Origin: Paragonimus skrjabini miyazakii
Lineage: Eukaryota > Platyhelminthes > Trematoda > Plagiorchiida > Troglotrematidae
Assembly: GCA_014338405.1 (NCBI GenBank)
Contig: JTDE01003459.1
Coordinates: forward strand, 13,910 to 77,909
Direction of reading: 5' to 3'
DNA: 64,000 nucleotides
The notes below the pieces were generated by a model. That model searched no databases, was not told the origin of the DNA, and saw nothing but the letters and a program-made list of their open reading frames with translations. A program made the position numbers and the translations under genes. Below are positions 45,268-58,575 of this stretch, in pieces (within the stretch, counting starts at the first letter, position 1; the number at the start of each line of letters is the position of its first letter).

Positions 45268-47649
45268 GTTTCAGCATATCAGCTTCCATAAATAAAGTTT
45301 ATTTCCGGCAATACATTTTGTACCGAGCGCTCTAAAATGGACGTGGTCGTTGGCAATCAAAGAAGTACAGCTGAAAAAGTTTCTTTGCCCTGGCCAACGA
45401 GCAACCTGAGGGCTTAACTTTGCTCAAACGTACGTTCAGTTTTTTCGTTCAACCTACCTTACAGTCTGTCAATATCATGTGTTACCCTTAAACTCATTTC
45501 ACAGGATACGCGATTGACATTGTAGAAGGCAAGCAAGTAACCATATGCGTATGTGAATCCATTAGTTGCCCTGGGCTAACTCAAAATGAGTTATGAATTT
45601 GACCTTAAACGAAACTGTACTTATCGATTTCTAAGTTAATACAGTGAAGTTCGTGGTTAGGAAAGGTAACTCAATTCGACCTGAGTAAGCGGCGACTTAC
45701 TCTGTTACCTGGGTCAATCTTTGTGCACCTCAATATTGACGTTTGTGATGCGTGAATTTGCACGTTTTTCATTCAGTCAGCACTAATGATATCAACTTTG
45801 AGAAAATCGTCAAAATGTACAAGCAAATGAACTATCCCTTGGTATGCACAAATGCCACAGAACTCGATGTTTTGAAAAATTTCGTTAGTGTTTCATATTA
45901 CATTACAAAAGAGTCCGAGGACAGATGCTTCGAATAACAGGAAACTGCTGTTTAGGGACATTGATTAAAATACGTTAAATGAAGACAAGACTTCACTTAC
46001 AAGTTAATAATCTAATAAAAGTGATGTATGCAACACAACTCAGCTTCTCCAAAAATAAACTGCAATTATAAAACAACACTACTGAACTAACGATAACACT
46101 TTACGACTGAAATAGCGCCAAATAGCTGCGTTGGGTTTTAAACCAAAACGTAACATTTTAGATTAGGCTATGCAATTATCGTGCAACAAACGGAAAATTT
46201 CATTTGGTTACAATAGACCTGGCACAAGAATGAAGTGAGCAAAAGCAAAGGGTTCATGAAAGTAACTTGAAGAAAGTAGTGAGAATAATTTCCCTCTCAG
46301 TAAATAGGGTCAACCATAATTCTATGTGAAATTGCCAAAGGATAGTTTGTGGGTCATGTAGTTTCCCAGGAAATTTTGCTTCCGAATCCGATCCGAGAAG
46401 TAACAAGTACTCACGTTTGGCACCTTTCAGAGGATATACTTGGTACCATTTGGATACTCACAGTCAAATACGATGGAGCTTATGAGGCACTTTAACTGGC
46501 AATAGCCCAATGTGGGCGGAATGACTGACAGACGAATAATCCATTGACAAGTACAGTATAATGAGATACCGAATGAAGTTGGACCCCGATCCAAATTTTT
46601 GAGCAACAACCTGAGACACATTCACACTTTCCCAAATACGAACTACAGGAGAGCAACATATGATGCTTTGTCAATGAGTCCAGCAGTATGCGATGTGCAC
46701 TATTAGAACGATAGCCCAGTCATACACTTTAAATTTGAAGTACGTTCAACAAAATTGGCCAGTTCTTCCAAGTCTGATGCTTACCTTAAACATATCGAAA
46801 CTGTTTCCGTTGACTTCTGTTGCATTTACACTAATATTAACATACAACTCTGTTAACAGAAGTATCACCTAAGTCGTGAAAAGGAGTTCGTAGTCACGTC
46901 TGCATGGCGCAAAATGTGAATACCTTAACCAGTTGGATTGGTTTACTTAAGTCATCAAGGAAATTTTGAATAGCACAACATCTTGCTAATGAGAATGCTA
47001 CATCCAGCAGCATTAATTAGCCTGCTTGATTTATCAGGTTATGGGATTTAGATTTTATATCTGCTACCAAAGGTAATGTTAAAGGACGCTCAGTGAGTCC
47101 ACTCGTTAGGAGGAAAATCACTGCATACCTCACTGTGCGCACTTGCTTTGTGGTTGGCTGTTATTCTTTTACTAGTTTGCCAACAATTATGTCATTGTGA
47201 TCTAGGTGACACATTCACGTTTAACACAGCAGTCAATAGTCCCAAAACGAATGAAAATACAACTCGGCCTTAGATTTACCTTAGCTGTTTGCAAACACAT
47301 CTTTGTAAGCATATTGAGAGGTCAGATATTATTATCTTATCTGCAGAAATGCACTAGGTATTCCTACAACGCACGCTTCATGTTCAGTTCGAAGTCAACG
47401 AAGTATGACATCACCTGGTTATATTGCCTCAAGTTTTTCTCTGCTGGTCATTGGTTCAGTTAAAGAACAAAACTGTGTCGTTATCATTGATAGTCCGTCG
47501 CAGATATTTAATGTTCTTGACTCAATTAAACAAGCACATTCAACTACCCAGCATCTGCCGGAGACCAAATCGAACGACACACTTCACTAGTTATCTTACA
47601 ACTGATCAGACGGTCTGCTGGCATAGACAAGTAACTGTGTGATGGATCT
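45268..47649. other. No recognised feature
   Basis: Short frames at 45752-45937, 46427-46621 and 47405-47590 look protein-like but have no domain I can name. Confidence 0.35.
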
Positions 47650-47912
47650 AATATCACATAGAGTGAACATCACTCACAACTTATCACAGCTATCACATTC
47701 ACATAGACACTCCAGTTGAACTCTTTCAAAAAAAGACATTAGACTCGAGTTTCGTTCTAATTAGAGCTCATCAATAGTGCATATCCTTGACGCTGTCGGG
47801 ACTAGAACTTCGGCCATGCTTTCATGAGGCTACCATGTTGACCACTGCACCATTGACCTCACATTGGGCAAGACCGAGTTATCGTACGCGAACGCTCAAC
47901 TACTTCCTTAAC
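47650..47912 (-). repeat. SINE-1 copy
   Basis: Tail GAACATCACTCACAACTTATC, body TTAGACTCGAGTTTCG, reverse head CATGAGGCTACCATGTTG and CACTGCACCATTGACCTCAC, leader CGAACGCTCAACTACTTCC. Near full length with scattered mutations. Confidence 0.78.
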
Positions 47913-48033
47913 TTACTTTCCCTAAGTCTTGCGCTCCTTTCCTAACAGGATACAATCAAACAACCCCCTACGGTTAGCCTGCAAACCATCAAGGACGGAC
48001 CACAATCAATCTCAGTCGGCCGTTTGGTTTTAC

Positions 48034-48247
48034 CTTGTGAGTGAGAGAAACACAACACCTTCAGAACGTAATTGAGGTGGATATTTTGTAGCGGTAAGTT
48101 AAATCGATTGCTCAGCCAGGCCCCATAAAACAAGAACGCAATTGTAAACCCAACGCAGTAAATACCAAGCACCAGTTGTTGGTCAGTCATCTTACTAAAA
48201 ATGGGGTCTCGTTTGATATTTTGATGCACCGCATTTATGATAGCCAA
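48034..48247 (-). CDS. Candidate host exon with one membrane segment
   Basis: A 214-base open segment lies between a good acceptor (CCCTTCAG) and a donor (CACAAG then GTAAAA). It reads AIINAVHQNIKRDPIFSKM, then a hydrophobic stretch LGIYCVGFTIAFLFYGAWL and SNRFNLPLQN, as expected for a small single-pass membrane protein. No family recognised. The repeated DNA next to it is a SINE, so it does not belong to an element I know. Confidence 0.28.
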
Positions 48248-50984
48248 CTGAAGGGAGTATTATCGAACGTCGTAGCCCACCAGCTAATAACAACGCAGAG
48301 TTTGTCCCGGTCTTGACGACGTATAGACATGGTGTTCGGCATGCTAAGTGAAGTCCTTTTGTTTCTAGTCTATTCGACCTGAAAACCCTGTTCTTTTACA
48401 CAGTTTCTGCCCGACGGTAACGCGAGAGACAGTCAAGTCACCCAACCTACATCTTCTCATTTGACTGACTGACCTCATTCAGGTGAACCATTGCTGAAGA
48501 TATAGGAGCATTCACAAACTTATGTCTCAAAACTTTCTTCAGTGATAATTTATCAGAAAGGATATTTCTGAATGTTTTCACTAAAGTACCGTTCCTTACC
48601 GCAAATATTTGAATATAGTAAGCTGTTGTGTTAATCCCTGTATCCTTTTTCAATCACTCAGCGGACAGGGCTCAGCAAGCAATCTTCTAAAGCAAGGTAA
48701 CCTTAACTCGCAAGATTGAATTCACGATAGATAACTTTCAAACCGTATTTTATTAAAAATAACAACATGTGTATCAGGTGTTCAAGTCTCATATTTTCCT
48801 TTTTAGACTTCTATCCACAAAAAGGTAAATTAGTCAATCCAAAATACCACAGCCAACTGACCTCAGGTTAGCTTGGTTAACCATATGTAGTGGAGTTGCG
48901 TTTACATTGACTGGTATACAGTAAACACTCTCACGTAAAACAACATTTACTTGATGCATTCCACGCACTCTTTTTCACATGTTGATTATCATTACAAAAC
49001 TCGGAGTTTATTTATTTGAAGGCTCGACCTGTTTACCATACTTACCTTTAGCTTATGCTCTCTGCACTATGTAATAGGTTTTGGTTTAAACTTAAAGGAA
49101 AATGTGATGCAAATATTGTAGAAAAAACATTAGTAATGCCAGTGTCGCCACTGTTTTACGAGCTTACTAATACTAGACCCAGACTTTGACCTTGATGTGC
49201 GCATATTGATTTCTAGTTTTACACAATGACATTGTTCGACTGAATTAATTCTGCTGCTATTCGCCTTATTGGTTTAAATAACTTATAGTGGACTCAGAGT
49301 TTTCACACATCAAACTTAAGTAGCAGACTGTCTGTCGACATATTAGGTGTAAAAATTGGAAATAATTTTATTCGCACGTTGAGCAAATTGTCTACTCAAG
49401 GTCAAACGATTTACAAGTTGAAAATCGTAACCTGAATGCACAATGTGACATATTTAGTCTACACTTTAATTTACACTCAGCGGTATTATGGGTTTGGTCA
49501 GCTGAGACGAATTTTTTAAATGTCAAAATCGTAATCATCCTATATAAGATATAAGACGGTTTGATTAGCGTCTATGCGGAACTCTAGTTTAATACTAAGT
49601 ATTGAAAGGGACTGTCCAATAGAATTAAAAAAATACAAAAACTGAGGTGATTTACGTGTGGCATTCAATTGCAAACAACCAAAACACGTTACCGCTTGTA
49701 AATAGACGACACTAGATGAGACTGAAGATTTTCATAGAAAAGTTGAACATAAGCCGCAAAGGTTGCATCGCGAACTAGATTTAACAGAACAGATATTAAA
49801 ATGAATGGTTTTCTGGAACAGTTTGAACAAAGCAGTTATAACAAGAAAACTGGCAGATGCAAACCTTTCGTACTGACTTGTTACTTGTGTGCTGATTACA
49901 ATGACATGGTGCCCAAGAATGAAGATAAGTTAAATAACAGCTTAAAATTTTGGCTTTTAATGAAGAGTTTCATCATTTGGTTTATATTAAAGGGCTGATC
50001 CGTATTTTCCATTGGGTAACTGCCGAACTAGATGTATTGAAGTCTGTCGGTTTGGTTTAAGTGTGCACGTAATTGAGCGTAAAATATAAGCATGTTTCAT
50101 GTCAAAAAGCTAAAAAAATAGTTTACATGTTACTCGTGCGCAGTCTGCGTATATTGGGCGTATACTAAAATCAGACCGAATCAACTGAATTGTAATATTA
50201 TTTTGGATTTTAAAAAAGACATTTAAAACCGTTGGAAATGATTATTCGCAACTAGAAACAAATGTTTTCCACTTTAGTCCCCGTGAATAGTTTCTTGATT
50301 TACAACCAATCAGGTTATAGCAAACAAACTGTGTTGTCCACACAGTAAACGGCGAACGCGGTACATAAGAAATCATTTACCATTGGGTTTAGAATGCGGT
50401 TCGCCACGTCTTTTGCAAACGATAAGCGAGTGCGCCCCACAATGTCGCTTTAGATTTTAATATTGTTCTCGTATGAAAGTAGCTGAGCGAATTGAGGGGT
50501 AATTAATGCGACAAACCCTTTTCTTTTTAATGTTGTCGGAGCTTGCATTATTTATCCAAAAATTATGACACACAAGGTAGACCGTGTTGTTAACAACTAA
50601 GCAGAGGCGCATTCCGCTCTGTAGCCAGTAATCTACTGAGTGTCTGCCGAAGGACGTCCATTCACTATGGTCTTGCACCAGAAGTTGGTTTCGTTTGCCT
50701 GTTGTACTTAGGGTCAGCTTATGACCAGTGCTACTTGCAACAAAGTTTTACAGTGTGAAATGGCAATGTGGAGGTATGTAGTTTGTGAATGCGTGCATGA
50801 TATTGAATATGCTTAATGTGTACAAGTATCATGCTCGTTTCCAGATTCCCATAGAATTCATAAGAAGTCAGTTATGCGAACAGCTGTTTTCGGTAATTCT
50901 CATCGGTCTTTTCACAGTTACATAGGGTACATGCGTTTTATATGTGAAACGAACTACGTCATGTCGTCGGTGATTGCTGTCCCT
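48248..50984. other. No certain feature
   Basis: The minus-strand frame 48447-48653 (VKTFRNILSDKLSLKKVL) could be another exon of the gene suggested at 48034-48247, but nothing proves it. The rest is AT-rich. Confidence 0.3.
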
Positions 50985-51170
50985 ATAGGCGCTATGTAGA
51001 GGATATATTTTGTTTAATAAACGACGAAGATGACACACGGTCTCTACTAGCTGAATTTAATCGCGCGCACCCCAACATCGCATTCACTATCGAATTAGAG
51101 ATGAATAGCTAACTATAATTTCTAGATGTTACCATGCTCCGTAGAATTGATCTGTGTGCACAGGATTTTC
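50985..51170 (+). pseudogene. PLE relic E (RT palm)
   Basis: YVEDIFCLINDEDD is the YVDD box with the first Asp changed to Glu. It is followed by LLAEFNRAHPNIAFTIELEM and, after two stops, FLDVTMLRR, the LxFLDVxLxRR block. About 55 codons are recognisable; the sides fade. The GIY-YIG piece at 52867 may be the rest of the same element. Confidence 0.65.
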
Positions 51171-52866
51171 CAGATCTTAATGTTGAGCACAGTAAGCCCA
51201 CCATAAAATTAGCCGAGTAGTAAACAACCGAAATGCCGTTTGTTGAGGCGAGAACATAGACTAAGTAAAGGGGATGCAAATCACTGGGCTATTTCGATTA
51301 TTAAACCTAACGAAGGAACGAGGTAGTTATGCGTCAAAAAGTCAATCATTACTAACTTTACTGCAGTTCTTTCACTTTCACAGACTTTTAGATCAGTACC
51401 TGTCAAGAAAAACATTACATTCGGGGTGCACCGCCCTTTGAGCTCTTCAACAAAACATATCTTTTCTATGTCCGGGAGTAACACTTCGGCAACGCCGTCA
51501 GGAGGCAACACGCTTGTAAATAATGTTGAAGTTTCCCGATGACAACGAGAGGAGAAGCATTATCTGACCTGTTAACTGTAGGTGATGACCTCTCTATTAA
51601 TAATTCACGCTAATGTAAACTCTTGGAAAGCATCCAACGTGTTGGGCGATATCTTGATTGATTCTGGGTAATGGCGGATTGTGACAAAATCAAACTGAAC
51701 ATCACCCACGAATAATCACAACTGCTGTCTTTTGTGGATTTTTGAGTCAGCTCCTTTCGAAGGTAAGCACTGCGTTTATGTTGCCTTCTCGTTAGCACAC
51801 GTCAGCAGTACACAAACTCACAACCGATTGCGTCGTTAAAATGTCGTCCAGCCTGTTGGAAGACAGAAGAGAAACAAAAAAACAAACAATAGCCATGGAA
51901 AACATCTTTCCCAGGACATTCTGCCAAAACCAAAAATTATACGTAATCGATGGGTAAATGTCCGAACACTTCGGATTTAAGGGGACGTCTTCCAACCTTT
52001 ATTCGCCCCCAAATTTCATAAAGACGGACTAACATTATAGCTAATCCTGGACACGTAATACTTGCCAAGTCATGCCTTAATTCAATGACTAGTTAAGACA
52101 GTTGAACCGATTAAATCAGGACCGGCTCCTTTCAGCACACAGAACAGACTGGGCTTTGTTGATTTGGTCGTATCCGTGAAATTTGGGGGGCCAGAGCATC
52201 ATACTGGGGAGTTACCTCTTATTCACAATCATTCAGTTTTAAGGAACACCTAATTATGTTTGCAAGTAGATGCATAACAATCAAATTGTTATCGGTAACG
52301 GAAGGTTTCGAGAAAAGTTATTGATTTTCATTCTTAATAGTTATTTGTGTTTCACTGGAAAATTCGACAGGCAGAATGAATTTAACTACAGATCTACTGA
52401 TCGTGGACACGCCTATGGTCAAACCTGGTATCACTGAACTCCAATACATTTTGCTCGACTGTTGGTTCCACAAGAGCCACGCGAACCACATTTTTATTTG
52501 ATTGTGAACAGTGATGAATCTCGGACCATATTGCCACATTTTACTAAAACACGTCCAAATACATGGATTGTCGTCAAACGGGGAAGAGGAGGTAGGTCAT
52601 CGTTTTTAGTTGAAACCTAGTTCCAACGAAAACATTTGCAACCAAATAGGAAATCTGAATTTATTCAGTTAACGGAAAATATCGACTTTTGTCTGTTATA
52701 TATGGGTGAAATTAACAGCGAGATACTTGGCTATAGACCCTCGAAAACAACTTAAGTTATCTACTTTACTGCAATACTTGTCATATCATTCATCATCTAT
52801 CTCTGGTACCACGCCTTAACGATATGCTGCTTAATTTCTATCTCCTTTTTGAATCCACTCTCTCAC
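51171..52866. other. Mostly unrecognised; one SINE fragment inside
   Basis: Minus-strand frames at 51281-51511 and 52318-52539 carry no known domain. The interval could be DNA inserted into a PLE, since RT (E) and GIY-YIG (F) pieces lie on its sides. Confidence 0.3.
51680..51815 (-). repeat. SINE-1 tail/body fragment, diverged
   Basis: GAACATCACCCACGAATAATC, GAGTCAGCTCCTTTCGAAGG and the CTCGTTAGCACACGTCAGCAG block match the tail and body. The head is absent. Confidence 0.45.
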
Positions 52867-52945
52867 CAGTTGTCTTCAAGCCGGTTACGTTGGCAAAACC
52901 GCAAGGCAGCTGTCGGAATGGATCAGAAAGCACCTCTCGAATTAG
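52867..52945 (+). pseudogene. PLE relic F (GIY-YIG core)
   Basis: CLQAGYVGKTARQLSEWIRKHL matches the GIY-YIG box (C-x-x-GYVGKT) and the following helix, ending at a TAG. The upstream catalytic Tyr/Cys segment and the C-terminal tail are not visible. Confidence 0.6.
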
Positions 52946-54307
52946 CTTTAAAATTATTCAGTTAGATCTGCTTCAGGCACAACTCACTGCAAAGTGATTG
53001 GAAGTGACCGTTGAATTAAACTGGACGAAGTGTTCCGAAGTGTGTTCAGGGTCCACGAAACCCACTCCAGATCGGGCTGAATTTAGTCGATATTAGCTTC
53101 TGAAGCAACCGCCGTCAATGAACCATGCCTGTAAGGACTAAAACAATTCGAACATAAATCCAATAGTTGTCCAGGCCCGAGCCAATTGATGCTATTAGTC
53201 ACAGTCGGCACGTGTGCCAGTTCACAACACATGACATCTCCTTCCAATAGGCAATTATCTGCTAGATTATTTAGGACATTTATTGATTTATTCAAGTTCT
53301 TCCACTGTTCCATGCAAAACGCGTGTAGGTCATACACGTTTATAAGCCTGATGGAATAATACTATTAAAATCAGTTGCCGATCTACCGAAAAAGCTTAAG
53401 CTTACGTAGGAAGGAGTTTCTTGGTAGGAGTTATCAATACCAGAGGTAACACATCGGTGAATAACTGCGGTGGAATGTTCACTAGCAGAGACAGGAAGAT
53501 GGACAGGAGAAAAAGGGACCATGAATGCATTAGAGATGACAGTTTATTAGTAATACCTAAACTACACGTATTCAATGAACATTTATTTTAACCGTTCGTT
53601 CCTGAATAGAAGTACGCAAAAAGTTTGATACACTAAAAATAAATATTCTAGAAGCAGGTTAATACGTTACGTAATTGCCTATGTTGCGATACTTTACATC
53701 TAATTGCCGGAACGAAATAATCGGAGACAATCGGACGGTAAGTTTCTAGTACTGACTAGTCAGTGAACAGCAATAGGAAAACGATTGCTAAAACAACTAC
53801 AACAGTCTAGAGAACAACTGCAACCACAAAACAGCGGGCCGTCACACGGTGAAAATAAGGGCGTTAGTTTTCCTTATTAATGCAGTCAAAACTAAGCTGT
53901 ACACTTCAGCCAACAAACACTCATCGTACTGAATTGGGTATTAACTGATCTAACCAATGTGCCACATTGATAAATGATATAGAACACACCCAACCTCCCT
54001 TCTAAGTTATTTAGACAATGGAGTGTCAATACTGTCTTCAATAACCAACACATGCAACAGACGTGAACATGACCTTCTGATTTCTGTGATAATAATCGAG
54101 AACTTTCGAGGAATATACTTTTAATACTTCCATGCATTTTTCTGTGAAGATCAGACCTGATTTAACCATTATGGTGTAAAAAGCGTCGCAGGCGGGTAAG
54201 TGTTTACTCAATTAAGCCAAATTCTTCATCGATAATATTTTATCAAATATGTGGTTAACTAAGTGTACCATGCCTTCAAATAGTCAACTTACTAAATTGA
54301 ATTAAAT
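52946..54307. other. No recognised feature
   Basis: Minus-strand frames at 53083-53337 and 53892-54137 have no known domain. Confidence 0.35.
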
Positions 54308-54575
54308 GAGATCCAAATGTAAAAAGCAGGAATTTGGTTGAATTCAAACCGGCGAGAGAAACAGCGTGCTCAGACAGAGCGAGCGCTCCATCAGCTGAGC
54401 TACGGAGATACGACGGGAGCTCCGAAATTTCACATTTGGACTCGGTTATCCACCCGTCCCACTGTCGCATATGGAATCCACCAAACGACCCAGGGGATAG
54501 ACCGCTGGGCAGGATTTATCGAACAGTTAACACTAGTTGGAATCTAGCCGAAGCCCTGGTTTTTACGATTGGGTC
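54308..54575 (-). repeat. Foldback element with an internal tRNA-like unit (copy B)
   Basis: Shares with copy A (40424) the arm GAGATCCAAATGT (54308-54320), mirrored at 54428-54443 (TTTCACATTTGGACTC). The tRNA-like unit between them is decayed (reverse A box CAGCTGAGCTACGG intact, T arm lost). The body has CCACCCGTCCCACTGTC and ATGGAATCCACCAAA. Its right end CTAGCCGAAGCCCTGG is inverted relative to the left AGCAGGAATTTGGTTG. It is about 150 bases shorter than copy A, which carries extra sequence at about 40675-40810. Confidence 0.72.
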
Positions 54576-56097
54576 TCGTCTAAACCATCACATCTGCCAA
54601 ACTACTTATTAGTGGTACTTAGTCGAACTTGCCACTGAAAAGAAAACCGGTGGATGCTAGCACTTCGCAATTGCCATACATTACAAACCAAAATTAACCA
54701 GGACTATAGACAGAGAGTGGGAAGAAGTGAGTAACTAATGACGAGAAAAACGAGGCGAAGAACGCTTGTGTTAGGCAACTAGCTCCGCTAAATGTTCATT
54801 TGGTATGGTCAGTTGCGACCACCTCAACAAGTATAACGCCTTTCAACCCCAACTTTTGCGTCTAACTTTAACTAAGGATACGTGGCCGTTATAGGTTTGT
54901 CAGTGAAGGAACTGTGAGTGAACCACTCTGGCTATTCATATTCTAGACCATTTCGGCAAATGTTTCTTAATTCGTGAACGTGTAAGTTAAACCGAATTAA
55001 GTTTTCCACATACTTACGCAGAAACTGACGTGTAAGCTTTTAGTTGGTGGCAGTATGCTTTTTTATATATTGGTACATATAGTTCGCTAGTTGGATTATT
55101 GCCATCCATTTCAGTTGTACCACAAATTTTCTAGACGTTTTGTGCACAGGACAAAACTCACTCATTCCTGAATGGTAGCTCAGCATATGTTTTCGTCTTC
55201 TGCTGTCTGTATCTAACTGTGTTGCATCCACCATCTATTAACTTGCGGCGCGGTTGAGAAATGCTAGGCGGCCTGTTGGTCCTTGAAAACGTCTAGAAGT
55301 CACCAGCTTTTGTCTCCTTATGGAAATGTTCAAAGTTTTGAAAGTATCCGGCTTTAAAACATAAATTGCTGGCTGAATAGTAAAAGTTTATGCATTATAA
55401 ATTGTTTGAAAACACGGTTTTATCACGAAGACAAAATTAACAATGCAACTCAGTTCAGCACATTCACTCTGTATTCCTGTTTACACCATACCGTTTCGTA
55501 AGTATCATCCAAAGAACCGTGCATCGTCTGTGTATACATCTGTGACTTTAAGCGGTAACTGATGTTTCGGGGGGTGAAATTAGCAGAAGCAAATGGCATA
55601 TTCTGAAATTGGCAGTACATGTAGGTCGTATACTAAAGATCTCCCTCTATATCGTGTGTCGTGCGAGGAAAATGCTCAATTTCTTCTTTTTTCATTAATC
55701 TGTATAATGCATAATATTCTTGAGGGTGCATTCGTCGGCTGTGTGGAGGACCGACTGGAGCTTCTGCCAGGAAGCAGTCTGGCTGACATTATGTGGACGA
55801 CACTTTTTCTACAGTTGTTCTGCAGACAACTCAGAGACAGCACTGAGTCATCCACATATGTTTCTGAAGTGTAGGGCATCGTGTGAACTTTCGGAGTTTT
55901 GGTTATTGCATGCAGTACGCTTGACTCTGTTGGTCGCTTCCCATGCCTACAAGTTTTTATCTTATCAGACTGTAATCTTGCCGATGAGGTGTTTCTGAGG
56001 GTAACATGGGTAATCGTTGGTCAGATGTATACCGACTCTATGAGATGAACTCGAAAAATCAAAAAAGGGTCTTTGCTTTTAGCTTTAATATCCACCA
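54576..56097. other. No recognised feature
   Basis: Frames around 55593-55998 overlap in several registers and have no known domain. Confidence 0.35.
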
Positions 56098-56165
56098 GCA
56101 GAAGTGGTTCGGCTTCCCTATATGATGATTCGGCCATGCCCAGTATGAGGTCAGTAGCTCAGAGC
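56098..56165 (+). repeat. SINE-1 leader fragment
   Basis: TATGATGATTCGGCCATGCC and AGTATGAGGTCA match the conserved leader that precedes the tRNA-like head. It stops at the head. Confidence 0.45.
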
Positions 56166-58149
56166 TCGACATGGTCGTCTCACAAATTTCCTTCGACGTT
56201 AAAACCCTGACATTGGAAAAATACCCATTACTAGAGGGCCCAAACAAGGAGAAAACTGGAATCTTTTCCCACTGCGTCTGTATAGACGCTAACACCGTGA
56301 TCAACATAAGAGTGCCCGTGGTTACGTTAACAAGCACACCAAACCTAGCCTAGGTCGTATCGTCGAGCTTCGGTTTTATGGCTCACACTGATGTTTTTTG
56401 GGTGATTACATAAGATAAACCGAAATAAACTATCATCATATTATATTACTCATCATCTCCCTTCGGAAAGTAGTTGTCATGTATTTATTTGCGTGAACAT
56501 GCCAGTGACAAGTAGTTTGGACAATTGATGGCAGCGCAGTAATCAAAATTTGTTTTTGATCACGCATTTGCATCCGGATAAAACTTCTCACTGGAGAGCC
56601 GGAAATAAACCTTATATTCTGTGTTCCTATTGAAGATAAATATTAAGTGATGTTGGACACAATTACTTAGTTTTGTTGACGCTTAATGTGAGGTAGATGA
56701 TGTTGAGGTGAACCCGTTTTAGTCACGGGCTCTTCTGACCATACACAAGAATAACGTATAATAACAAGCCTTAGGCAAGTACTTGAGGTTACATGTGAGG
56801 CTACATACTTGAAGTTATATATGCAAAAAGAATAAGTGGCAGCAAAAATGCTGCCATCGTATGTAAGTAATTAATCGTAGGCGGTAGTAGTAGAAGTAAT
56901 ATGTTACTAAAGAAACCAGAACTAAACCTGTGAAGTTATTCTGCGTAATACAGAACGAACCATTGATTAGGGGATCCTGATTTTGTGTTCCTCTCTGAAT
57001 TATTTAGACTTACTTTAAACGGTTCTTGCAATTTGAAGGACAGTACTTGAGTGCTTTTGTCACATGTGGGTGCATTTTATGCATTGTCGAGTGCGTCATG
57101 CAGTGTCTATGACGGATCAATATGTGCTACGGAATTCCAAACCGTAGATGTCGCTATGGTGTATTGATGTGCATGATGCAGTAGCATATCAACTGAAAAA
57201 CAACATAAGACAACACTTTAGATTCAAGAAAGACGAAGCCGATATTTGCGTCTCTACCTGGTCTCCGCTTGCTGATTCTTATTCCCTGGTACGTTAGTCT
57301 TATTTCATTTGAACTAGTGAAACTGACGATCGTCGAATTTTCGACCATGTAAGGATGGAACCTAACTTTATGTCCGAAAGAAAGCCATAACTCCTACATG
57401 GTTGGTGAATTGAATGGCTTAGTCCCGTGCGCTTGTAACAGTTGCTCATCAAGTTTGGTCTTTATATTAATTAGTTGCGGAGACGGTGCCTAGTAGGTAT
57501 GCAGAAATATGTGGAGGAATTTATAAAGCTGTGTTAGTGGTTCCAGTGAATTTGGGTTTTAGCGGATACTCAGTTCAGCTGGAGCTCAAACTCTTGTTCA
57601 TTTAGCTTTCAAAAGTAAAGTAAACGATAATTTGGAAACTTTTACTTTGTGTATTGCGAGATTAATACTGAACAGGTCTTCTGCAGATTTCAGCTAACTT
57701 ATGGGCTCATTTCATCTATCTAATGTGATTGATGTGAAATGATACAACCCCAATGGACCTTACACTATAAAAGCGCGCCGTGCACAGTTGAATGACTAGA
57801 GATCGGGATACACAACTCACATTTAAAAATGAATAAACTTCAAAGGTTGGGTGGAAAAGGCAATCAGAAACTGACACTTGTGAGTTGACTGTGAGGTTGA
57901 TAAAGTGTCAGAGGGAAGGGGTTAAGTAAACAACTTGAAGTCGTCTATCACCGATAGTGTATGTTAAGCTTCAAGATGCTGTTGTGAGTTAGACACGGTG
58001 TGATAAAGTGGCCGATTGGACGAGGATCACTATTGCCTGCTATTGTGCAGTGGCGACAGTAAAGTCTGTTTATGAGGATTGTTCAGTAATGTCGAAATCA
58101 TCTTATTCCATAACAGGGACAGTTGATTTACGGATAGATAGAAGATGGT
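56166..58149. other. No recognised feature
   Basis: Nothing supported. The minus-strand frame 57154-57348 is unrecognised. Confidence 0.35.
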
Positions 58150-58285
58150 TTTGGTTGATGCAAGTTGAAAGTCACTCACTCACGATCGCATTCTCGTATT
58201 TTCATAGGCGTTTCAGGCAATACCTTTCAAAAGTAGCACTAGACACGAGTTCCTGCCTTGTTGGAGGTCACCAGTAGCGTACTTC
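58150..58285 (-). repeat. SINE-1 fragment, diverged
   Basis: ACTCACGATCGCATTCTCG, TACCTTTCAAAAGTAGCACTA and GACACGAGTTCCTG match the tail and body. Confidence 0.45.
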
Positions 58286-58469
58286 CTCCTTAAGGCATGC
58301 AGTTGAGCGATAAACAATCGGACGAAACTGTGGCTTCAAATATGCCAATTTAGCTTTGACAAATATAAGGTCTACAGCACGCTGGTTAACAAGAACAGCT
58401 CATACACGCGTGAGTGGAATGAAGATCCCAGTCGTGGCAAGAATATGTCCAAGTAGCCAACTCACACAA

Positions 58470-58575
58470 AAAACAAAATGTGTCTAGTACTTCTCCTATA
58501 AAGGAGTTGGGCAAAAATTCCATGAAGATGTGCAAACTGCAATCATTTGTGAGTGATATTCAGCATATCAAAGCT
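58470..58575 (+). repeat. SINE-1 tail fragment, diverged, opposite orientation to the previous one
   Basis: CTCCTATAAAGGAGTTGGGC, CAATCATTTGTGAGTG and ATATTCAGCATATCAAA match the SINE-1 tail. It faces the fragment at 58150 tail to tail, with about 190 bases between. Confidence 0.45.
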
